The notes under the pieces are model-generated. The model had not been told where the DNA came from. It searched no databases and saw nothing but the letters and a program-made list of their open reading frames with translations. Made by a program: the position numbers and the translations under genes. This document shows positions 36,991 through 45,874 of a stretch of DNA of 51,820 bases, one piece after another (position 1 is the first letter of the stretch; the number at the start of each line of letters is the position of its first letter). The DNA comes from Candidatus Collierbacteria bacterium (GTDB lineage: Bacteria > Patescibacteriota > Microgenomatia > UBA1400 > MFAQ01), in NCBI GenBank assembly GCA_903884375.1, contig CAISER010000024.1:1-51820 (forward strand), given 5' to 3'.

Positions 36991-39306
36991 ATGGCTTATG
37001 ATTTTGTCAAAATAGAAAAAAAATGGATTGGCCGATATGATGGGTTTGAAGGATTCCGTGGAAAAAATTTTGACAATAAAGAAAAGAAATATATTTTAGT
37101 GGAGTTTCCTTATCCTTCAGGATCCGGACTTCATGTGGGACATGCTTTTTCAATGACCGGCTCGGATGTATATGCTCGTTATATGAGAATGATGGGAAAG
37201 AATGTATTATTTCCGATGGGTTGGGATGCGTTTGGTTTGCCAACGGAAAATTATGCAATAAAAGTAGGCAGGAAACCTCAGATAATCACTAAGGAAAATA
37301 CCGATAAATTTAAGGAACAGATGAGAAGACTCGCCTTATCTTTTGATTGGGAAAGAGAAGTAAATACAACAGACCCAGATTATTACAAATGGACACAGTG
37401 GATATTTATCAAACTTTTTGAGAAAGGCTTGGCGACCAAGGAGGAGATGGCAATTAATTGGTGCCCTTCATGCAAAATAGGTTTGGCGAACGAAGAAGTA
37501 ATTGATGGAAAGTGTGAACGTTGTGGAACAGAAACGGAGAGAAGAACTATTTCTCAATGGGTGGTAAAAATTACTGCTTATGCAGAAAGACTACTTGAAG
37601 GACTTAAAAATACAAATTTTATTGAAAAAGTTAAAGCTTCTCAGATTAACTGGATTGACAAACGAGAAGGGGTAAAAATTCGATTTGCAGTAAAAAATCG
37701 CGATGAATTATTGGAAGTATTTACTACGAGACCAGATACTCTACTTGGGGTGACCTTTATGGTGATTGCGCCAGAACATAAACTGGTTGCCGATTTGATG
37801 GGTAATGAAGAAGTAAAAAAGTATGTGGAAGAAACAAAAAAGAAGAGCGAGATGGAAAGAACAGAACTAGCTAAAGAAAAAACGGGTGTTTTTTCGGGGC
37901 TTGTGGCTGTGAATCCAATTAACGGAAAAGAAATACCAATTTGGATTGCAGATTATGTTTTGGTTAGTTATGGTACCGGAGCAATAATGGCTGTGCCCAG
38001 CCATGACGAAAGAGACGAAACTTTTGCCAAGAAATATTCCCTACCGATTGACCGTGAGTATGTGCCGGATGAAAAACTAATGGAGACAATTATCGAAAAA
38101 GGCGTTGGGGAAAGGTCGGTAAATTATCACCTTAGAGACTGGATTTTTTCGAGACAACATTACTGGGGAGAGCCGATTCCGATGATTAATTGTCCGGTTT
38201 GTGGATGGGTAACGGTTTCGGACGAAGAACTACCTGTTCGTTTGCCGGAAGTATTGAAATATCAACCGACAGACACAGGAGAATCGCCTTTGGCAAATAT
38301 AACCGAGTGGGTGGAAACAGAGTGTCCAAAATGTGGAGGAAAAGCCAGACGAGAAACAGATACTATGCCAAACTGGGCTGGAAGTGATTGGTATTTTCTT
38401 CGATATTGTGATCCAAAAAATAATCAAGAATTGGCAGAAATTAGCAAAATGCAGTACTGGATGCCGGTAGATGTATATGTGGGAGGGGATGAACACAACA
38501 CACTACATTTGCTATATTCACGATTTATATATCAGTTTCTTTGGGATTTGGGAGTGGTGCCAAAAAATATTCCCGAACCATACAATAAAAGATTGTCTCA
38601 CGGGGTAATTTTGGGCGCAGATGGAAATCGAATGAGTAAGACAATCGGAAACACGGTTATTCCTGATAACGTGGCTGATGTTTATGGAACAGATGTGCTA
38701 CGAACTTATATGATGTTTATGGGACCATTTGATTCAACAATGGCTTGGAATGAGCGATCGCTTATTGGTGTGAGAAGATTTATCGATAAAATATCAACGT
38801 TGATATTGGAAAGTGTTGGAAAGTATAAGGAAACAGACCTTGAAGGAATAAGAATCGTACATCGATTGGTAAGGGGAGTTGGTGAGGATATTGCAGAATT
38901 TAAATTTAATACCGCCATCGCCAAATTGATGGAGTCCGTTAATTATTTGAGTAAAAATAAGATAGGACTGTCCAATAACGAACTATCGATGATGGTGAGA
39001 ATTTTGGCACCTTTTGCCCCCTTTGTTGCTGAAGAAATGTGGAGTAGGTTGGGAAATAATTTTAGTGTTCATGTAGCTGAGTGGCCAAAATACAATGATA
39101 AATATTTGGTGAGTGAGATAATCACTTTGTCGGTGCAAATAAATGGAAAATTAAGAGGAACGGTGGAAGTGACTCCAGAAGCTGAAGAAGCAGAAGTAAA
39201 AAACATTGCGGAATCACTGGAAAAAGTGCAAAAATATTTGTCTGAAGGGAAGGTTGTGAAGATAATTTACATTAAAGGTAAGACAATAAATTTTGTGGTA
39301 GTTTGA
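36991..39306 (+). CDS. leuS: Leucyl-tRNA synthetase
   Basis: 'PYPSGSGLHVGHAFSMTGSDVYARYMRMMGKNVLFPMGWDAFGLPTENYA', 'HLRDWIFSRQHYWGEPIP', 'GNRMSKTIGNTV'. Confidence 0.97.
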   Translation: MAYDFVKIEKKWIGRYDGFEGFRGKNFDNKEKKYILVEFPYPSGSGLHVGHAFSMTGSDVYARYMRMMGKNVLFPMGWDAFGLPTENYAIKVGRKPQIITKENTDKFKEQMRRLALSFDWEREVNTTDPDYYKWTQWIFIKLFEKGLATKEEMAINWCPSCKIGLANEEVIDGKCERCGTETERRTISQWVVKITAYAERLLEGLKNTNFIEKVKASQINWIDKREGVKIRFAVKNRDELLEVFTTRPDTLLGVTFMVIAPEHKLVADLMGNEEVKKYVEETKKKSEMERTELAKEKTGVFSGLVAVNPINGKEIPIWIADYVLVSYGTGAIMAVPSHDERDETFAKKYSLPIDREYVPDEKLMETIIEKGVGERSVNYHLRDWIFSRQHYWGEPIPMINCPVCGWVTVSDEELPVRLPEVLKYQPTDTGESPLANITEWVETECPKCGGKARRETDTMPNWAGSDWYFLRYCDPKNNQELAEISKMQYWMPVDVYVGGDEHNTLHLLYSRFIYQFLWDLGVVPKNIPEPYNKRLSHGVILGADGNRMSKTIGNTVIPDNVADVYGTDVLRTYMMFMGPFDSTMAWNERSLIGVRRFIDKISTLILESVGKYKETDLEGIRIVHRLVRGVGEDIAEFKFNTAIAKLMESVNYLSKNKIGLSNNELSMMVRILAPFAPFVAEEMWSRLGNNFSVHVAEWPKYNDKYLVSEIITLSVQINGKLRGTVEVTPEAEEAEVKNIAESLEKVQKYLSEGKVVKIIYIKGKTINFVVV

Positions 39307-39332
39307 TAAATTTGTTTGTGATAACATAGCTT

Positions 39333-40061
39333 ATGTTTAAAGATAAATATTCTCTCTACGCACCCGTTTTGGTGCTTTTATTAGTAGTGGCTTCTTTTTT
39401 CGTTGGTCGGTTGTCATCTAAAGTTTCACAACTTGAAAGTAATACTGGTGGAACCGATAAGGCGGCTGCAACTCCAACCACAACCGTATCAAAAATTTCT
39501 GTTGCAAACCTAAAAGTAATGGCAAAAGGATTTGGTTTGGATACAACCAAATTTAATAAATGTTTGGATGACGGAACAATGGCAAGTAAGGTCAGCGCTG
39601 AAAGTAAAGAAGGTCAATCCTTTGGAGTATCAGGGACCCCTTCGTTTCTTATTAATGGATTGTTGGTTGTAGGCTCTTTACCTCAAGCTGATTTTGAAAA
39701 AGTAATAGATGCTGAGATAAAGAACGGTTCTGGAGCTGTAGTAGCATCCCAAGTGACGGGAGAAAAAGTTACAAGACAGAAGACGACTTCGGGAACAGGA
39801 TATATTAAAGGATCTGTAAATGCTGCAGTTAAAATTATCGAGTATACCGACTTTGAGTGTCCCTACTGTAATATGGCATTCCCAACGATTGAAGCTTTGT
39901 TAGCCAAGTATGGAGATAAAATAAGTTTGGAATATCGCAGTTTCCCCTTAAGTTTTCATGCTGATGCTCAGAAAGCAGCTGAAGCCGCTCTTTGTGCTGG
40001 AGAGCAAGGGAAATTTTGGGAGATGCATGACAAAATGTTTACGGTCATGGCCGAGAAATAA
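39333..40061 (+). CDS. Membrane-anchored DsbA-family thioredoxin-fold protein with permuted motif order
   Basis: N-terminal TM; 'FGLDTTKFNKCLDDG...GVSGTPSFLINGLLVVG' precedes 'VKIIEYTDFECPYC...FPLSFHADAQKAAEAALCAGEQGKFWEMHDKMF'. Confidence 0.85.
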   Translation: MFKDKYSLYAPVLVLLLVVASFFVGRLSSKVSQLESNTGGTDKAAATPTTTVSKISVANLKVMAKGFGLDTTKFNKCLDDGTMASKVSAESKEGQSFGVSGTPSFLINGLLVVGSLPQADFEKVIDAEIKNGSGAVVASQVTGEKVTRQKTTSGTGYIKGSVNAAVKIIEYTDFECPYCNMAFPTIEALLAKYGDKISLEYRSFPLSFHADAQKAAEAALCAGEQGKFWEMHDKMFTVMAEK

Positions 40062-40086
40062 TGATGTATTTATAATTGTTTGATTT

Positions 40087-40109
40087 AAAAGGCGCCAAGG
40101 GCGCCTTTT
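40087..40109 (+). terminator. Intrinsic terminator
   Basis: AAAAGGCGCC-AAG-GGCGCCTTTT. Confidence 0.85.
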
Positions 40110-40155
40110 AAGTGTTGACTGGCTTGGTTGGACAAAATGAGGTAAAATAGGCATC

Positions 40156-41040
40156 ATGAAAAAAGTATTGATGGGACTTGCTATTTTGGTGGTGCTATGG
40201 GGAGTATTCCCCGCACAAATTACCTTGGCTGAGTCAGGTAAAGTATTGCCATCAGTTGCCCCATTAACCACGGCTTCTATGGCATCAGAACCCTTGGTTA
40301 AAGAGGTGGATTTGACAGTCCCCAGCCAAGAAGGAGATAGGTTGACAAAATTAATGAAAGGACAAAAACTTTCCGGTTGGTGGGGAAAGGATGTTTTGAA
40401 GATTGCCATGCGAAAAGCCGTATCTGAAGGAGTTTCTCCAAATACTTTGGTTTTACTTTTCTTATTTCCCCTTGTGGCTGCCTTGGTGGCATTTTCGCGT
40501 CAGGTAATTGGTGTGTCCGGATTTGGTATTATTACTCCAGCACTTCTTTCGGTTGCTTTTTTGTCAACAGGAGGATTGGCAGGTTTGGTACTTTTGTTTT
40601 TTATTTTGGGTGTAGCCACTTTTGCCAGAATGCTAATTAAAAAGATAAGGATTCCCTATCTTTCAAAACTGGCAATATTGATTTGGGTGGTTTCGATGGC
40701 TGTTCTTTTGTTGCTTTTGACATCACCATTGATAGGACTGGAGAGATTAATGAGTGTGGGTATTTTTCCGATTATGCTTTTTGTGTTGTTGGCGGAAACA
40801 TTTATCGAGGCGCAAATTAGTAGAAACTTATCTACTTCAATGTGGATGACAATTGAAACGGTAATACTGGCATTGGTTGCTTATAAACTAATGAGTGCTC
40901 CTTGGATTCAATCACAGGTATTACTTCAACCTGAAATATCGGTAATTGTAATATTGATAGTGGACTTAATAATTGGAAAATATAAGGGGTTAAGATTGTC
41001 TGAAGTTTGGAGATTTAGAAAAATTGTTTTTAGAAAATGA
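40156..41040 (+). CDS. 7TM membrane protein of the type linked to inactive transglutaminase domains (7TM_transglut-like), short N-terminal ectodomain
   Basis: Signal-like N-terminus; 'PLVAALVAFSRQVIGVSGFGIITPALLSVAFLSTGGLAGLVLLFFILGVATFARMLIKKIRIPYLSKLAILIWVV'. Confidence 0.75.
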   Translation: MKKVLMGLAILVVLWGVFPAQITLAESGKVLPSVAPLTTASMASEPLVKEVDLTVPSQEGDRLTKLMKGQKLSGWWGKDVLKIAMRKAVSEGVSPNTLVLLFLFPLVAALVAFSRQVIGVSGFGIITPALLSVAFLSTGGLAGLVLLFFILGVATFARMLIKKIRIPYLSKLAILIWVVSMAVLLLLLTSPLIGLERLMSVGIFPIMLFVLLAETFIEAQISRNLSTSMWMTIETVILALVAYKLMSAPWIQSQVLLQPEISVIVILIVDLIIGKYKGLRLSEVWRFRKIVFRK

Positions 41041-42347
41041 TAGGAGATTGGAATTTTAGTGATATTTTAGGTTTAAATGATAGATTTTTTTCGTATACAA
41101 AATTGAATCATAAGAGAGCCAGAAGAAGAGCCGACGACAAACTGGTGACTAAGAAAATGTTAATGACGGCAAAAGTGCCTCATCCTAAGTTGTTGGGAAA
41201 AATCGGCAGCAGAAAAGGACTGGATAGTTTTGAATGGAATAAATTGAGTGGAGGGATTGTTATTAAGCCAGTTAAAGGATTCGGAGGTCAAGGAATATTA
41301 ATTTTAAAAAAATCAATAAAGGAAGAAAATAAATTCTTCTTACCTAATGGAAAATCGATTAGTCTGGAACAAATAAAAGTTCACGCGATGGATATTATTG
41401 AGGGTAGGTTTTCACACAATAATTTGCCAGATAAAGTGATGATTGAGGAAAGAATTTATATTCATCCGAAGTTTAAGAAATTATCTGCTGGAGGAACACC
41501 AGATGTGCGGATAATTGTTTATAACAAAGTGCCAGTAATGGCCATGTTGCGTTTACCAACAGAGGAATCTGAAGGTAAAGCTAACTTACACATGGGAGCA
41601 ATTGGATTGGGAATTGATATTGCTACAGGAATTACGACATATGGTGTTTACAAAAATGAACTCATTAAACGATTCCCCGATAGTGTAAAAAAAGTAAACG
41701 GTATATTTATTCCTCACTGGAACAAACTAATGTTGATGGCCGTAAAAACACAAATTATCAGTAAACTGAAATATTTGTCCGTAGATATGTTAATTGATAA
41801 GGATAAAGGCCCAGTGGTTTTGGAACTGAACGATCAACCTGGACTATCGATTCAACTTGCTAATATGGCTGGTCTCCGAAAACGACTGGAAAGAGTAGAG
41901 GGTTTAAAAATTGATACTCCCGAAAAAGGAGTGAAAATTGGTAGAGCCTTATTTGCTTCCGAGTTCGCTAGTCGAGTGAAATTTGATACCATGGAAAAAC
42001 CGGTGGTATCTGTTTTTGATCAAGTATTTCTAAAATCTTTTGGAGGGAAACGGCAGACAGTAAAAGTAAAACTTGATACGGGGGCATATAGTACAAGCAT
42101 TGATAGAAGATTGGCTGAAAAAATGGACTTACTTAATCCAAAGAACGTGATAATGGAAAAAAATTTCCGTTCAGCTCTTGGAGAACAAATGAGACAAATT
42201 GTGGGGGTGAATTTCCGACTTAAAGGTGTCAAAATTAAAACAGTGGCTTCAATTACCAATAGAGGACATCTTGATTATCAAATGATAATTGGTCGTAGAG
42301 ATTTAAAGGGATTTTTGGTTGATCCTATTTCCGATGAAGTTGATTAA
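41037..42347 (+). CDS. ATP-grasp (alpha-L-glutamate ligase-like) fused to C-terminal retropepsin-like/RimB-like (PF05618-type) protease domain
   Basis: 'GGIVIKPVKGFGGQGILIL', 'LELNDQPGLSIQLANMAGLRKRLE'; C-term 'VKVKLDTGAYSTSIDRRLAEKM...RGHLDYQMIIGRRDLKGFLVDP'. Confidence 0.85.
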   Translation: MIGDWNFSDILGLNDRFFSYTKLNHKRARRRADDKLVTKKMLMTAKVPHPKLLGKIGSRKGLDSFEWNKLSGGIVIKPVKGFGGQGILILKKSIKEENKFFLPNGKSISLEQIKVHAMDIIEGRFSHNNLPDKVMIEERIYIHPKFKKLSAGGTPDVRIIVYNKVPVMAMLRLPTEESEGKANLHMGAIGLGIDIATGITTYGVYKNELIKRFPDSVKKVNGIFIPHWNKLMLMAVKTQIISKLKYLSVDMLIDKDKGPVVLELNDQPGLSIQLANMAGLRKRLERVEGLKIDTPEKGVKIGRALFASEFASRVKFDTMEKPVVSVFDQVFLKSFGGKRQTVKVKLDTGAYSTSIDRRLAEKMDLLNPKNVIMEKNFRSALGEQMRQIVGVNFRLKGVKIKTVASITNRGHLDYQMIIGRRDLKGFLVDPISDEVD

Positions 42348-42361
42348 AAAAAATAATATAG

Positions 42362-43273
42362 ATGAAAATAGCCGTTTTTTATAGAATAGATTTTGAAGAG
42401 ACGAGAGCTCGTATGGATGAAGAGGCGGCAAAACTAGAATTGGACTTAACCTGGATAAGATATAAAGAATTGAAAGTTATTGGGGCGGATATTTTGTGGA
42501 GAGAAATCAATATTGCCGATTTTGATGGTTGGTATTTTCGTGCAGTAGGAAACGAATTGGAGTGGAGCAAACTACTGCAACTTTACGCAAAAAAACACAA
42601 CATACCCGTAATTGACGATTATTTGTTATCTGAAGGGCCTTTGCGAAGATTCAAATCGGTGATGAGTTGGCAGTTACAGGATGCCGGTGTCAAGTATCCA
42701 AAATCGAGTTATGTGGAAAGTATGTCAGATTTGGAAAAAGAATTAAAAAACTGGGATTTTCCTTTGATTGTAAAAATGTCAAAAGGAGGTAGACATGGGA
42801 TGGGTACATTTTTCTTGAAAGAAATGGCTGATTTTAAAAACCTGGAAGATAAACTTATTTCCAGAGATGAGATGTCTGAAGCCGAAGGGAAGAAAGGAAT
42901 AGATCTGAGAGGATTCCTGATTCAAGAATATATTGCCAATGATGGGGATTATCGAGTGATGACTGTGGGATACAAATGCATCGGAGGATTTAAGAGGATG
43001 CCTAAGGTGGAAAAATTAGTATTGAATCAAAGTGAAGGAAACTCGGTTGGACTTACGGAAGTACCAGTGAAAATAGCTAAAGTTGCTGAAGACGCAGCAA
43101 GAGTGTTGGGTGTGGAAATCGCCGGAACTGATTTGGTGATTAGTGATAAGACGGGTGAAGTTTATTTAATTGAAGTGAATGAAGCACCTCAATTTAAAGT
43201 ATTTGAAAAAAGGACAAAAATTAATGCGCCGAGAATTATATTGGAGTACTGTACAAAAAAGTTTAGAAAATAA
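42362..43273 (+). CDS. ATP-grasp, RimK-like
   Basis: 'FPLIVKMSKGGRHGMGTFFLK', 'LIQEYIANDGDYRVMTVG', 'EIAGTDLVISDKTGEVYLIEVNEAPQFK'. Confidence 0.87.
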   Translation: MKIAVFYRIDFEETRARMDEEAAKLELDLTWIRYKELKVIGADILWREINIADFDGWYFRAVGNELEWSKLLQLYAKKHNIPVIDDYLLSEGPLRRFKSVMSWQLQDAGVKYPKSSYVESMSDLEKELKNWDFPLIVKMSKGGRHGMGTFFLKEMADFKNLEDKLISRDEMSEAEGKKGIDLRGFLIQEYIANDGDYRVMTVGYKCIGGFKRMPKVEKLVLNQSEGNSVGLTEVPVKIAKVAEDAARVLGVEIAGTDLVISDKTGEVYLIEVNEAPQFKVFEKRTKINAPRIILEYCTKKFRK

Positions 43274-43274
43274 T

Positions 43275-44186
43275 ATGAAGATCTTAATTTTAACCAGATT
43301 TAGGGGGGAGTATGAGCCAAGAAGATTAGCTGAGGAGGCGAAAGGAAAAGGGTATGAGGTGGACAGGGTTAATTATGAACACGTTCGTTTGGGAGTAAGC
43401 CCTTTGGGGAAACCGGTAATTGACTTAATGACCGGAAGAAAAATTGAAGATTATGATTTAGTGATTCCTCGTGCAGCGTCAAAAAGAGGAGGCGAGTCGA
43501 TGATGGGAGTTAAGTCGGTGATATTAGAGTACATCGATAAATTAACAAGGAATAAACCAAAAGTAATTAATGGAGAAAGTTTTAGACTTTATCCTTTAAT
43601 GGGGAAACTAGAGCAAGGAATTCTATTAGCACAGGCAGAAATGCCGGTTGTGCCATTTGCTTCGTTTAACGGGAAAAAAGGATGGAAGAGATTTTTGGAA
43701 GTGGTGAGCAAACGGAAACAGCCATTCTTGCCGGTAATGGTTAAAGCGCGTTTTGGAAGCCATGGAAAAAATGTAAAATTAGCCGAGACTTATGATAAGT
43801 TGGTGAAGTTGTCGCAAAAATATAGTGAAGGAGATGTGTTGATTCAGCCTGTTTTAACAGTTCGTCGATGGTATCGAGTGTTGGTATTAAAAGGGAAAGT
43901 ATTGGGAATGATGAAGCATAGACAAAAGGATAAGTTTCAGACTGAGACAATTCAAATTGAAACGGCTTTAATTAAACCTAAGTTTACCGTAGAACAAATG
44001 AAAGAGCTGGAAATATTGGCAATCAAAGCGACGAAAATATTGAAGGCGGATTTTGCTGGATTGGATGTAGCATGGGATGAAACACTACAAGGATGGAGAA
44101 TTTTTGAAGTGAACAGAACTGCGCAGTTTAAATGGTTTGAAAAAGCATATCCGGATATTAATGTGGCAAGAGAGATTGTTGGATAA
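43275..44186 (+). CDS. ATP-grasp, RimK-like
   Basis: 'FLPVMVKARFGSHGKNVKLAET', 'LIQPVLTVRRWYRVLVLKGK', 'FAGLDVAWDETLQGWRIFEVNRTAQFK'. Start at MKILILTRF; the ORF-track start overlaps the upstream gene. Confidence 0.87.
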   Translation: MKILILTRFRGEYEPRRLAEEAKGKGYEVDRVNYEHVRLGVSPLGKPVIDLMTGRKIEDYDLVIPRAASKRGGESMMGVKSVILEYIDKLTRNKPKVINGESFRLYPLMGKLEQGILLAQAEMPVVPFASFNGKKGWKRFLEVVSKRKQPFLPVMVKARFGSHGKNVKLAETYDKLVKLSQKYSEGDVLIQPVLTVRRWYRVLVLKGKVLGMMKHRQKDKFQTETIQIETALIKPKFTVEQMKELEILAIKATKILKADFAGLDVAWDETLQGWRIFEVNRTAQFKWFEKAYPDINVAREIVG

Positions 44187-44240
44187 ATTTGGAGAGGCAA
44201 AGAAAGCAATAAAAAGGGCGTTAGGCTTTACAATTGAGGG

Positions 44241-45683
44241 GTGAAGAGATTAATTGTTTTTGTCTTGGTTGTTGTTTTGTATGGAGTGGGAATTTTTGGC
44301 GGATTTATCCAAGATGATCTAAAGGTGATTCCCGGAGATCCTGAAATGGGGAGAGTGACCGCTTTGGCATCTTCCTTTACAAGGCCATATTACTACATGG
44401 ATGGAGGAAACGCTGGTGCTTATCGACCGATTACAAGTTTTAGTTTTTATTTAAATGCTCTATTAACCGGTAATAAAGCATGGGGGTTTCGGTTGGTAAA
44501 TATATTACTTTATGCAAATGTATGTTTATTAATTTTTGAACTACTTAAAAAATTGTTTTCGAAAAACATTGCTTTTTTGGCTGCGATGTTATTTATTGTG
44601 TTACCAATTCACACTGAAGCGGTTAACAATATTGTGGGGAGAGCGGAGATTTTATCTTTAGGATTTGTTATTTTAGCGATATTGAAACAAGAACAAAGAA
44701 AATGGGAAATGAGTGCAGGAATGTTTTTGTTGGCTTTGTTTTCTAAAGAAACGGCAATTATTGGTTTACCGATATTAATTTATTTGATAATTTTGAGGAA
44801 AGAAACTATTGAGACAAAAATGGGAATTATTTCTTTTTATGTATTAATTATGGCGTGTTATTTGGTTTTGAGAATAATGATATTGGGAAGTGGCGGTCTG
44901 GAAAATAACGCGACAATGGTAGAAAATCCTTTAAAGTATGTGACGACTTCACAGCGAGTAATGAATGCTTTTTCCTTGGTTCCTTTTGGTATTGGCAAAG
45001 TTTTTTTCCCTTTTCAGCTATCTTATGATTATTCCTTTAATGAATTGAAGTTGATGACAAATTGGTTTAACCGACAAGTAATAATTGGCATTGGTTTGGT
45101 GTTATTGTCTTTGGGAAGTATGTTTACAAACTTGAGAAAAAACAAAATATGGGTACTGGGGCAGGTATTTTTTTGGGGACCATTAATAATTACCGGAAAC
45201 TTTGTGTTTCCTATCGGGACAATTTTTGGAGAGAGGCTTTGGTTTTGGCCGAGTTTGGGATTAGTAATGATGGTGGTGAGTATTATTAATCGGTATAGAT
45301 TTATTCATTGGTTCCACTCCCTCACAATAATGATGTCGGTTTTAGTAATGGTGTTTTTTGTTGGGAGAACTTTTGTTCGCAACTTGAACTGGTTATCTCA
45401 AGATAGTTTGTTTATTCATGATGCCTCGTATGTAAAAGAGAGTGTGCTTACACAGAATAATGCAGCAGCGATGTATATGATAAGGAATGATTTGGTAAAA
45501 GGAAAAGAATATTTGGATAAAGCAGACACAATATATCCAAAATATCCAGAATTAATGAATAACTGGGGAATGTATTTTTTGTGGAAGGGAGACAAGGAGA
45601 AGTCTAGACAAAAATTTGAAGAATGTTTAATAGAAAAACCAGGATATTATTTATGCGAGAGTAATATTAATTTATTAAAGTAG
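44241..45683 (+). CDS. TMTC-like membrane glycosyltransferase with C-terminal TPR-like region
   Basis: 'GFIQDDLKVI', 'YRPITSFSFYLNALLTGNKAWGFRLVNILLY', 'FIVLPIHTEAVNNIVGRAEIL', 'LALFSKETAIIGLP'. Confidence 0.8.
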   Translation: MKRLIVFVLVVVLYGVGIFGGFIQDDLKVIPGDPEMGRVTALASSFTRPYYYMDGGNAGAYRPITSFSFYLNALLTGNKAWGFRLVNILLYANVCLLIFELLKKLFSKNIAFLAAMLFIVLPIHTEAVNNIVGRAEILSLGFVILAILKQEQRKWEMSAGMFLLALFSKETAIIGLPILIYLIILRKETIETKMGIISFYVLIMACYLVLRIMILGSGGLENNATMVENPLKYVTTSQRVMNAFSLVPFGIGKVFFPFQLSYDYSFNELKLMTNWFNRQVIIGIGLVLLSLGSMFTNLRKNKIWVLGQVFFWGPLIITGNFVFPIGTIFGERLWFWPSLGLVMMVVSIINRYRFIHWFHSLTIMMSVLVMVFFVGRTFVRNLNWLSQDSLFIHDASYVKESVLTQNNAAAMYMIRNDLVKGKEYLDKADTIYPKYPELMNNWGMYFLWKGDKEKSRQKFEECLIEKPGYYLCESNINLLK

Positions 45684-45696
45684 GATAAAATAAGCT

Positions 45697-45864
45697 ATGG
45701 AAAACCAACCATTTGATAATCAATCTTTTGTGATGGAGAGTGTAAAGCCACTGGCAATGTCAGCAAAGAAAAGAGACACCTTACAAGAAAGTGTGGAAAA
45801 AATGAAAGAGATAGTTCCAGTGAAAGTAGAGGAACAATCGAAAAATATTACTGAAACAAAATAG
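45697..45864 (+). CDS. Possible 55-aa small protein
   Basis: ATG..TAG: MENQPFDNQSFVMESVKPLAMSAKKRDTLQESVEKMKEIVPVKVEEQSKNITETK; sits between tandem genes, below the ORF-track length cutoff. Confidence 0.45.
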   Translation: MENQPFDNQSFVMESVKPLAMSAKKRDTLQESVEKMKEIVPVKVEEQSKNITETK

Positions 45865-45874
45865 TATTCAAATT

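Noticed and set aside
39948-40409. Minus-strand 153-aa ORF
   Set aside because: Crosses a clear terminator and two supported plus-strand genes.
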